From: Pseudomonas rubra | GTDB taxonomy: Bacteria > Pseudomonadota > Gammaproteobacteria > Pseudomonadales > Pseudomonadaceae | DNA length: 64,000 nt | Direction of reading: 5' to 3' | Assembly: GCF_028656935.1 (NCBI RefSeq) | Contig: NZ_JAMDGZ010000010.1 | Coordinates: 1 to 64,000, forward strand | In this document: positions 55,523 through 64,000 of the stretch, piece after piece | Numbering within the stretch: position 1 is the first letter of the stretch | Layout: the number at the start of each line of letters is the position of its first letter | Translations under genes and position numbers: made by a program | The notes under the pieces: model-generated | The model's database searches: none | Told to the model about the DNA's origin: nothing | What the model saw: the letters and a program-made list of their open reading frames with translations, nothing else

Positions 55523-56866
55523 ATGTCCCGTTTGCTGACCGACTGGCGCGACCGCCCGACCCAATTCAAGGTCTGGGCGCTGGCCGCGCCGATGATACTT
55601 TCAAATATTTCCGTGCCCCTGGTGGCCCTGGTCGATAGCGCCGTAATCGGCCATCTGCCCCATGCCCATCAACTTGGCGCAGTGGCCGTGGGCGCCAGCC
55701 TGTATACCTTCCTGGCCTGGGTCATGGGCTTTCTGCGCATGGGTTCGACCGGCTTCGCCGCCCAGGCTGCGGGGCGCGCCGACGGCGCAGGACTACGCCA
55801 GGTGTTGCTGCAAGGCCTGCTATTGGCACTGTTGTTTGCTCTATTGCTGGGCTTGCTGGCGCTGCCATTCAGCCAGCTGGCGCTGCAACTGATGCAACCC
55901 ACGGCGGCGCTGGAGCAATCCACTCACGACTTCTTCCAGACCCGCCTGCTGGGCCTGCCGGCGGCGCTGGCCAGCTTTGCCCTGGTCGGCTGGTTCCTCG
56001 GCACCCAGAATGCCAAGGCGCCACTGGCGATCCTGCTGACCACCAACCTGTTCAACATTGCCCTCAATTTGTGGTTCGTGCTCGGCCTGGACTGGGGCGT
56101 GATCGGTTCGGCGCGGGCCTCGGTGATTGCCGAATGGAGCGCCGCCCTGCTCGGCCTGGCCCTGACCCGCCCGGCCCTGCGCGCCTTTCCCGGGAAGATT
56201 GCCTGGGCGCGCCTGGCACGCTGGCAGAGCTGGCGACCGCTGCTCGGCGTCAACCGCGACATCTTTATTCGCAGCCTGGCACTGCAGGCGGTGTTCTTCC
56301 TGATCACCGTGCAAGGCACGCGCCTGGGTGAAGCAACCGTAGCGGCCAACGCCTTACTGCTCAACGGCCTGCTGCTTACCGCTTATGCCCTCGATGGCCT
56401 GGCCCATGCAGTGGAGGCGCTGTGCGGGCATGCCATCGGCGCCGGTGATCGCCAGGCGCTACGGCGTTCGCTGACCGTCGCCTGCGGCTGGTCGCTGCTG
56501 GCCAGCAGCGGTTTTGCCGTGTTGTTTCTGCTGGGGGGGCATCTGTTCATCAATATGCAGACCGATATCAGCATCGTGCGCGACACTGCCTACCAGTACC
56601 TGCCCTACCTGGCGCTGCTGCCGTTGATTGCGGTGTGGAGTTATCTACTGGATGGTTTGTTCATCGGCGCCACGCGGGCACGGGAGATGCGCAATGCAAT
56701 GCTGCTCAGCGTGGTCATCGCCCTGCCGTTCGCCTATGTCGCCCGGGACCTGGGCAACCACGGCCTGTGGTTGGGGTTTCTGCTGTTCATGGCCTTGCGC
56801 GGGGTGACGCTGGGGGTGATGGGCTGGCGGTTGCAGCGGCGTGATGGGTGGTTCGGGCGGCGATAG
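55523..56866 (+). CDS. MATE-family efflux transporter (DinF-like)
   Basis: The 447-residue inner-membrane antiporter has 12 predicted membrane segments, in two MATE halves. Visible features are APMILSNISVPLVALVDSAVIGH near residue 19 (split by charge only at the end), MGFLRMGSTGFAAQAAG near 66 and GAATR-like IGATRAREMRN near 388. DinF-type MATE proteins export drugs or toxic metabolites with H+ or Na+ coupling. An AGGAG site precedes the ATG. It is transcribed divergently from the alpha-2-macroglobulin gene (147 bp). Confidence 0.92.
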   Translation: MSRLLTDWRDRPTQFKVWALAAPMILSNISVPLVALVDSAVIGHLPHAHQLGAVAVGASLYTFLAWVMGFLRMGSTGFAAQAAGRADGAGLRQVLLQGLLLALLFALLLGLLALPFSQLALQLMQPTAALEQSTHDFFQTRLLGLPAALASFALVGWFLGTQNAKAPLAILLTTNLFNIALNLWFVLGLDWGVIGSARASVIAEWSAALLGLALTRPALRAFPGKIAWARLARWQSWRPLLGVNRDIFIRSLALQAVFFLITVQGTRLGEATVAANALLLNGLLLTAYALDGLAHAVEALCGHAIGAGDRQALRRSLTVACGWSLLASSGFAVLFLLGGHLFINMQTDISIVRDTAYQYLPYLALLPLIAVWSYLLDGLFIGATRAREMRNAMLLSVVIALPFAYVARDLGNHGLWLGFLLFMALRGVTLGVMGWRLQRRDGWFGRR

Positions 56867-56875
56867 TCTAGGTGC

Positions 56876-56926
56876 ATCGCGGGGCAAGCCCGCTCCCACA
56901 ATGTGGGAGCGGGCTTGCCCCGCGAT
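56876..56926. repeat. REP palindrome between MATE and speA genes
   Basis: Two perfect 25-bp arms (56876-56900 and 56902-56926) are separated by one base. The arm sequence (GCGGGGCAAGCCCGCTCCCA) is the P. putida-type REP. It sits between convergent 3' ends and probably terminates both speA and the MATE transcript. Confidence 0.9.
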
Positions 56927-56930
56927 GGCA

Positions 56931-58844
<1,914 letters not shown>

Positions 58845-58997
58845 TGAAGTCCCCTATATAGAAAGTCGAATAACACCGGCCGGCATGGGGCGGGCGCAGT
58901 GTAAAACCTGAAAGTGACGATTATCCGTGCTCAGGGATAGACCCTGACGACGGGAACGAGTTTAGAAAGCCAATGGCAAAAAATCGCGTTGCAGCGT

Positions 58998-59369
58998 TCA
59001 GCCGCCGGATTTTTTCGCTTTGAAGCCCTGTTTGATCAACTCGGCCAGTAACAGCTCGACATGATCGCCCTGGATTTCGATGACCCCGTCTTTCAACGCG
59101 CCGCCGGTTCCACAGCGACGCTTGAGCGTGCCGGCCAGATCCTTGAGCTGTTCCAGGGGCAGCGGCACGCCGCTGATGGTCGTCACCGTCTTGCCGCCAC
59201 GGCCCTTGCTTTCGCGACGCACGCGAGCAATGCCATCGCCTTCGGGGATGAGCGTCTGTTTGCAGATGCAGGCATCTATGGGTTTGCTGCAGTCCGGGCA
59301 ATGCCGACCTGCATCGGTGGAGAACACCAGGCCACCCAGGGCGGCGAATGATGCGGCTTTCTTGGCCAC
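58998..59369 (-). CDS. yciH: SUI1-family translation factor YciH
   Basis: The 123-residue protein has a small N-terminal zinc-ribbon-like segment (HCPDCSKPIDACIC) and a C-terminal SUI1/eIF1 domain (IARVRRESKGRGGKTVTTI; LKRRCGTGGALKDG; IEIQGDHVELLL). Such proteins are thought to bind the ribosome and monitor start-codon choice. The start is a GTG preceded by AGAGGA. It lies between speA and nudix genes in the order known from P. aeruginosa. Confidence 0.9.
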   Translation of the reverse strand: MAKKAASFAALGGLVFSTDAGRHCPDCSKPIDACICKQTLIPEGDGIARVRRESKGRGGKTVTTISGVPLPLEQLKDLAGTLKRRCGTGGALKDGVIEIQGDHVELLLAELIKQGFKAKKSGG

Positions 59370-59562
59370 TTTTGATCCTCTACGGTGAGGATAAAAACTG
59401 GTCGACGCCCCTGGCGGGGTACCGACCGCGAAGCCCCACTCTGGCAGGGGCAGCGCAACTGCCGCATGAAGCGTGCGGCAGCCTTAAAGGCCGCGCAGTG
59501 TAACGATAAATGTCGCGAATGCTAAGTACAAAACTGCGCCATTTTGCATGTGATTTGCGACG

Positions 59563-60099
59563 TCAGGCTCGACGGTCGATGTAGCGTTGCAAAGCCGCCA
59601 GCGAATCGGGGCAATACGGCTGTTGCCGGCTGTCGGCCAAGGCTTGTTCGACGGGGATGAAGCGCGCCTCGCTGACCTCTTCGGGCTGCAGGCGCAAAGG
59701 CCCGTCCCAGACCGCCGAGAACACCGCGCACCAGAGCCGGTTGCCCGGCTGGTCAAAGAAAAAGCACTCGTGGGCGGTGAGCTCGACCCCGCTTACCCCA
59801 AGCTCTTCTTCCAGTTCGCGGGCTGCCGATTCGGCAAAGCTCTCATTCGCTTGCACCATGCCACCGGCCGCCACGTCCCAGTACCCCGGGTAGATCGCCT
59901 TGCTTTCGGTACGCCGGTGTACACACAGCTCACCGGCGTAGTTGAACAGCAGGATGTAGGTACCACGTCCGATCAGGCCGCGTTCGCGCAGTTCGGCACG
60001 GGGCAAGGCGCCGAGCAACTGATCGTTCTCGTCGACCCAGGCAATCCGTTCGAGGTCGGAGGCGGCGCGGTGCGCCGCCTCCTGCTTGGAGATGGCCAC
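59563..60099 (-). CDS. NUDIX hydrolase
   Basis: The 178-residue protein has the full Nudix box: GGMVQANESFAESAARELEE (near residue 79) followed by ELGV, i.e. Gx5Ex7REUxEExGU. The N-terminal part (RIAWVDENDQLLGALPRAEL) resembles the YfcD/isopentenyl-diphosphate-isomerase-like branch. The substrate, a nucleoside or other diphosphate, is unknown. It starts with a GTG 4 bases after the DUF2333 stop and is therefore translationally linked to it. Confidence 0.9.
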   Translation of the reverse strand: MAISKQEAAHRAASDLERIAWVDENDQLLGALPRAELRERGLIGRGTYILLFNYAGELCVHRRTESKAIYPGYWDVAAGGMVQANESFAESAARELEEELGVSGVELTAHECFFFDQPGNRLWCAVFSAVWDGPLRLQPEEVSEARFIPVEQALADSRQQPYCPDSLAALQRYIDRRA

Positions 60100-60103
60100 C
60101 GGA

Positions 60104-61177
60104 TCAGCCCTGGGTCAGCAGTTGACGCAGGTCGATCACCGCAGCGTTGGCCCGCGAGATGTAGTTGGCCATGACCAGCGAATGGTTGGCCCACATGCCG
60201 AAACCGCTGCCGTTGAGCACCATCGGGCTCCACAGAGGCTCCTGCGAGGCTTCCAGCTCACGGATGATCTGCCGCACGCTGACCGTGGCGTTCTTCTTCG
60301 CCAGCACGTCGGCGAAGTCGACCTCGATGGCGCGCAGCAGGTGCGACAGCGCCCAAGCCTGGCCGCGGGCTTCGTAGAAGACGTTATCGATCTGCAGCCA
60401 TGGGGTTTCGACCACCTCCTCGTCAAGCTGCGGCACTTGCCCCGGGACCACCGACTCGGTCTTCAAGGTGCTGTTGAGCTTGACCCGACCAACACTGGCC
60501 GACAGCCGCTGCGACAGCGAGCCCAGGCGAGTGGCGACGTCGCCCAGCCAGTTGTTGAGGTTGTCGGCGCGGGTGTAGAACAGCGCGCCCTGCTGTTCCG
60601 GCGAGGCCAGGCGGTTCTGGTAGCGGGTCAGCGAATTGATGCCTTCCTGGAACTCGGATTCGCTCGACGGCAGGATCCAGCTCTTGTTGTCGAAGTTGAA
60701 GCGCGGCTCGGCCTTGGCCAGGTCAGCGTCTTCGGTGGACTGCGACTGCGAGCGGGCAAAATCCTTGCGCAGGGCGCGGCTCAGATCGCGCACCTGGACC
60801 AGCACGCCGTATTCCCAACTGGGCATGTTGTCCATCCACAGGCCTGGCGGGAAACGGTCGTTGGAAATGTAGCCGCCGGGCTTGTTGAGCAGCGTACCGG
60901 CCACGGTCTTGAGGGTTTCGATGGTGGTGTAGCCGACCACCATCTGCTTGCCGGTTTTTTCTGCGGCGGCCTGGGCGTTCTGCTGCACCGGGAACAGATC
61001 GGGCTCTTCGCTCCAGTACCAACCCAGGCCCGCGCACACCAGCAGGTACAGGCCGATCAGCGAGCCCAGGGCGCGGCTGAACAGCAACCCGCCGAAGTAG
61101 CTGCGGGTAGCGGCGGTGCGCGGCTCGACCCGCTCACGCGCCTCGGCTTTGCCTGTACGGTTTTTCCAGTCCAGCAT
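60104..61177 (-). CDS. DUF2333 membrane-anchored protein
   Basis: The 357-residue protein has one N-terminal membrane helix (LFSRALGSLIGLYLLVCAGLG, about residues 33-53, written here only to show its hydrophobic core) and a large periplasmic domain typical of DUF2333 (VVGYTTIETLKTVAGTLLNKPG; NDRFPPGLWMDNMPSWEYGVL). The function is unknown. I chose the ATG at 61177, with AAGGAC 6-7 bases upstream. It is the first gene of the operon with the NUDIX hydrolase. Confidence 0.87.
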   Translation of the reverse strand: MLDWKNRTGKAEARERVEPRTAATRSYFGGLLFSRALGSLIGLYLLVCAGLGWYWSEEPDLFPVQQNAQAAAEKTGKQMVVGYTTIETLKTVAGTLLNKPGGYISNDRFPPGLWMDNMPSWEYGVLVQVRDLSRALRKDFARSQSQSTEDADLAKAEPRFNFDNKSWILPSSESEFQEGINSLTRYQNRLASPEQQGALFYTRADNLNNWLGDVATRLGSLSQRLSASVGRVKLNSTLKTESVVPGQVPQLDEEVVETPWLQIDNVFYEARGQAWALSHLLRAIEVDFADVLAKKNATVSVRQIIRELEASQEPLWSPMVLNGSGFGMWANHSLVMANYISRANAAVIDLRQLLTQG

Positions 61178-61460
61178 GGCGTTGTCCTTTGAGTCACGTC
61201 GGTTCAAGGGGTTCGACCGCAGCCCCCGGGCTTCGTGCCAGCGCGATGGGCTTTTTGTGCCCAGCGCCACCTGCCGGGGTCGGCAAGTATCGCTGCACTA
61301 TAAATCAAGCCAGCAGGATCGCATAAGCGACTCTTGAGTCAGCAATTGAATAAACAGACTTGTACAGTTAATTGATACAAGGCACTCGATTGCCAGGAAA
61401 GTGGTGCTAGCATAGAGCCATCACTCGAACTCAGCCTCACCCCTTATAAGTAGTCAGGAC

Positions 61461-63077
61461 ATGACCGAGCCAGAAGACCCGAATCGTGAGCGCCTCAAGC
61501 AACACTTTGCCCAACGGGTCATTCATCAGGCCCGGCAAATCCTCGAGATCTGGCAGCGCCTGCAGCGCAGCGAGTGGTCGACTGGCGACCTCGGCGAGCT
61601 GTGCGAAGCCAACCTGCGCCTGCAACGCTATGCCGAACGCTTCGAGCAACCCGAGCACAGCCAACTGGCCGAAGCCATCGGCCAGGCCCTGAATGCGGTC
61701 GAGGCCAACAGCGCACGCCTGAGCAGCCAACTGATCAGTGAACTCAACCGGCTGATGCAGCGCCTGTCGCGCACTGGCCTGCGCCAGGGCGACCAACTTG
61801 AACAAGTGCCACTGCCGCCCTTGCGCAAGCCGGTGTACATCATGCTTCAGGACCACGACCGTGCCGAGCGCCTGACCCAGCAGCTGGAGTTTTTCGGTCT
61901 GGGTGTACAAGCCTTGTACAGCGCCGCCGCATTCCAGGCGACCATGAGCGAGCGACTGCCCTCGGCAATCGTCATGGACGTCGACTTCACCGGCCCCGGT
62001 GTCGGCTTGCAACTGGCCGCGCAGGCCCAACAGGGGCTTGAACAGCGCATACCTTTGCTGTTCTTCAGCCTGCACGAAACCGACACCCCGACCCGCCTGG
62101 CCGCCGTACGTGCGGGCGGCCAGGAGTTCCTCACCGGCACCCTGGAAGCCTCGAGCCTGCTGGAAAAAGTCGAGCTGCTGACCAGCGTCACCCAGTACGA
62201 ACCCTTCAAAGTGCTGATCATTGACGATTCGCGGGCCCAGGCCCTGCACACCGAACGCCTGCTCAACAGCGCCGGGATCGTCACCCGGACCCTGACCGAC
62301 CCGATACAGACCATGGCCGAGCTCGCCGACTTTCAGCCCGACCTGATCATCCTCGACATGTATATGCCGGCCTGCAACGGCACCGAGCTGGCCAAGGTGA
62401 TCCGTCACAATGACCGCTATGTCAGCGTGCCGATCATTTACCTGTCGGCCGAAGACGACCTCGACAAACAGCTCGATGCCATGAGCGAGGGCGGTGATGA
62501 CTTTTTAACCAAGCCGATACGCTCGCGCCACTTGATCACCACCGTGCGCAACCGCGCCGCGCGTGCGCGCAACCTCAAGGCACGCATGGTCCGCGACAGC
62601 CTGACCGGGCTGTACAACCACACTCACATCCTGCAACTGCTGGAGGACTGCAGCTTTCGTGCGCGTCGCGAAGAGCAGCCTCTGAGCTTCGCCATGCTCG
62701 ATATCGACCATTTCAAGAAGGTCAACGACAGCCACGGCCACCCCATGGGCGACCGGGTGATCAAGAGCCTGGCACTGTTCCTCAAGCAGCGCCTGCGCAA
62801 GACTGACTTCATTGGCCGCTACGGTGGTGAAGAATTTGCCATCGTCATGCCCAACACTGACCTGGGCGCAGCGCACAAGGTGCTCGACGAGATCCGTCGA
62901 CGCTTTGCCGAAATCCACTACCCGGCCCAGCCACGTGACCTGTCGTGCACCTTCAGCGCCGGCGTGGTGCAACTGAGCGAAGGCCTGGATGCCCTGAGCA
63001 TGGCCACCGCTGCCGACGAGGCGCTGTACCGGGCCAAAGGCGCCGGACGTAACTGCGTACAACGGGTGGACGCGTAA
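61461..63077 (+). CDS. gcbA: Diguanylate cyclase GcbA
   Basis: The 538-residue cytoplasmic protein has an N-terminal helical region (1-115), a degenerate receiver (about 122-235; its Lys is replaced in FLTGTLE), a full receiver (about 249-365: LIIDDSRAQ, LIILDMYMP, IYLSAED, LTKPI) and a GGDEF domain (about 380-535). The active site is GGEEF with an RKTD inhibition site five residues before it. It makes c-di-GMP from two GTP. P. fluorescens and P. aeruginosa GcbA promote initial attachment. The order of genes around it matches P. aeruginosa PA4839-PA4844. Confidence 0.92.
   Translation: MTEPEDPNRERLKQHFAQRVIHQARQILEIWQRLQRSEWSTGDLGELCEANLRLQRYAERFEQPEHSQLAEAIGQALNAVEANSARLSSQLISELNRLMQRLSRTGLRQGDQLEQVPLPPLRKPVYIMLQDHDRAERLTQQLEFFGLGVQALYSAAAFQATMSERLPSAIVMDVDFTGPGVGLQLAAQAQQGLEQRIPLLFFSLHETDTPTRLAAVRAGGQEFLTGTLEASSLLEKVELLTSVTQYEPFKVLIIDDSRAQALHTERLLNSAGIVTRTLTDPIQTMAELADFQPDLIILDMYMPACNGTELAKVIRHNDRYVSVPIIYLSAEDDLDKQLDAMSEGGDDFLTKPIRSRHLITTVRNRAARARNLKARMVRDSLTGLYNHTHILQLLEDCSFRARREEQPLSFAMLDIDHFKKVNDSHGHPMGDRVIKSLALFLKQRLRKTDFIGRYGGEEFAIVMPNTDLGAAHKVLDEIRRRFAEIHYPAQPRDLSCTFSAGVVQLSEGLDALSMATAADEALYRAKGAGRNCVQRVDA
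61904..61920. repeat. Palindrome inside gcbA, near-copy of the pprB palindrome
   Basis: TGTACAAGCCTTGTACA is a perfect 7-3-7 inverted repeat and differs in one spacer base from 36446-36462. It lies within the first third of gcbA and encodes Val-Gln-Ala-Leu-Tyr, so it could be coincidental. A related arm TTGTACA also occurs at 61360-61366 in the gcbA promoter region. Confidence 0.4.
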
Positions 63078-63185
63078 AGGCCAAGTGCCAGCTTTTTTCA
63101 GCAATTGACCTACCTCGTCATAACCCGGTCATGAAAACGCAATAACTTCAGGCGCTTACCATTCGGCCGTTGGTAGACACCGGAC

Positions 63186-64000
63186 ATGCGCCTGAAGCTG
63201 CTCACCAATTTCAATACCCTGTTACTGGTCACCGTGTGCATCGCTCTGGGTGCGACCCTGTGGTGGTCGCAGCGCGCTCTTGAGCGCCCCTATCAATTGA
63301 TGGAGCGCTACCTTGCGCTGTCGCAGCAGTTCCAGAACCAGGCAGCGCGCAATATCCAGGACTACCTGAGCAGCGGCGACGCCCTGCGCCACGCCACGGC
63401 CGTACAGGCCACGGCTGCCCTTGAAGGCGAGCTCAAGCAACTGCCAACGACGCTAGCTGCATCCCTGCGCCCGAGCCTGGAAAACCTGCAGCGCTTCACC
63501 GGCAATGAACTGCTCGGCGCCGGCAAGCTGGCCGGTGATCCCCAGGCCCTGCTGCTGCAGGCAGAACGCGAGTTGGGCGCCAGCCTCGAACAACTGGCCA
63601 GCTATGCCCAGAGCAGTACCAGCACTAACGCCGCAGCTTATGCTCCAGCGCTGTTCAGCGCGTCATTGCACCTGTCCCGCCTATCGCTTGCCCGGGACAA
63701 GCTGGTCAGCAGCGGACGCAGCGAACTGGCCGATGAAGTCGAGCGTGAGCTGCAACAGATCGCCGCCCAGGCTCAGGTACTTGAGCAACTGCCCCTGCTC
63801 GGGGTGACGGCTGCCAGCGAATCCAGCGCCGATGACTTTGCCGCACTGATGGGCCTGGAAGCCCAGGCCAGCACCGCCGCTGAAGACCAGGGCATTGCCC
63901 TCAAGCGCGAACTCAACAGCCTGATCAAACGCTACCCCGGCGAATTGCAACGCACCCGGGAGCAGATCAAGCAACGCGCCGAGCTGGCCGCCAGCACCCA
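63186..64000 (+). CDS. Methyl-accepting chemotaxis protein, N-terminal part (cut by window edge)
   Basis: Only the first 271 residues are visible; the reading frame is open to the edge. A short basic N-terminus is followed by a membrane helix (LLLVTVCIALGATLWW) and a long helical periplasmic ligand domain. The position immediately after gcbA matches the chemoreceptor CtpL (PA4844) of P. aeruginosa, which is involved in phosphate and amino-acid taxis. The signalling domain that would prove this lies outside the window. Confidence 0.7.
   Translation, partial: MRLKLLTNFNTLLLVTVCIALGATLWWSQRALERPYQLMERYLALSQQFQNQAARNIQDYLSSGDALRHATAVQATAALEGELKQLPTTLAASLRPSLENLQRFTGNELLGAGKLAGDPQALLLQAERELGASLEQLASYAQSSTSTNAAAYAPALFSASLHLSRLSLARDKLVSSGRSELADEVERELQQIAAQAQVLEQLPLLGVTAASESSADDFAALMGLEAQASTAAEDQGIALKRELNSLIKRYPGELQRTREQIKQRAELAAST

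Overview
This is a contiguous stretch of chromosome from a Pseudomonas, most likely of the P. putida group. The evidence is a high GC content, P. putida-type REP palindromes, and long runs of gene order familiar from pseudomonads: cueR-copA-copZ, speA-yciH-nudix-DUF2333-gcbA-chemoreceptor, and beta-alanine transaminase next to mmsA. The species cannot be named from the sequence. I found no insertion sequence, prophage, integrase, CRISPR array, tRNA or rRNA gene inside the window.

Left end (1-9.1 kb): two tandem minus-strand promoters with 16-bp spacers point off the window and look like the P1/P2 promoters of an rRNA operon. Next come mmsA and a beta-alanine:pyruvate transaminase (minus strand), which handle beta-alanine and semialdehydes from pyrimidine and valine breakdown. 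A RutR-like TetR regulator and a LysR regulator lie nearby. Between the transaminase and the LysR gene sits a lower-GC trio not assignable to a known pathway: an ATP-grasp ligase, an FAD/NAD(P)-binding enzyme and an AbrB-family permease. This trio is the best candidate for an undescribed system.

9-24 kb: YigZ, an SDR, 8-oxoguanine deaminase, adenine deaminase, an ArsR-type regulator, a LysR/zinc-type alcohol dehydrogenase pair, a Bcr/CflA exporter, and a copper-resistance block (copZ, a secreted protein of unknown function, copA, cueR) with two clear CueR-type promoters. A RIO-like kinase and an AraC regulator follow. The 9.7-9.9 kb intergenic region carries DnaA-box matches.

24-31 kb: an SBF-like transporter, a fatty-acid-like trio (thiolase, two-part FabG-like reductase, MaoC dehydratase), a MazG-like pyrophosphohydrolase overlapping cmoM, and two DUF4136 lipoproteins.

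31-46 kb: a complete Flp/Tad pilus locus with its own regulators: TadG, a PprA-like kinase, TadE, FppA prepilin peptidase, PprB-like regulator, DUF3613 protein, TadD, TadC, TadB, TadA, TadZ, RcpA, RcpC, Flp and a receiver-only protein. A perfect 17-bp palindrome precedes pprB; a copy with one base changed lies inside gcbA.

46-64 kb: an orphan two-partner-secretion transporter (TpsB), a periplasmic defence or repair group (PbpC, small membrane protein, alpha-2-macroglobulin lipoprotein), a MATE exporter, arginine decarboxylase SpeA, YciH, a NUDIX hydrolase, a DUF2333 membrane protein, the diguanylate cyclase GcbA and the N-terminal part of a chemoreceptor cut by the window edge. The second half of the window is therefore rich in surface-attachment functions (Tad pili, TpsB, GcbA).
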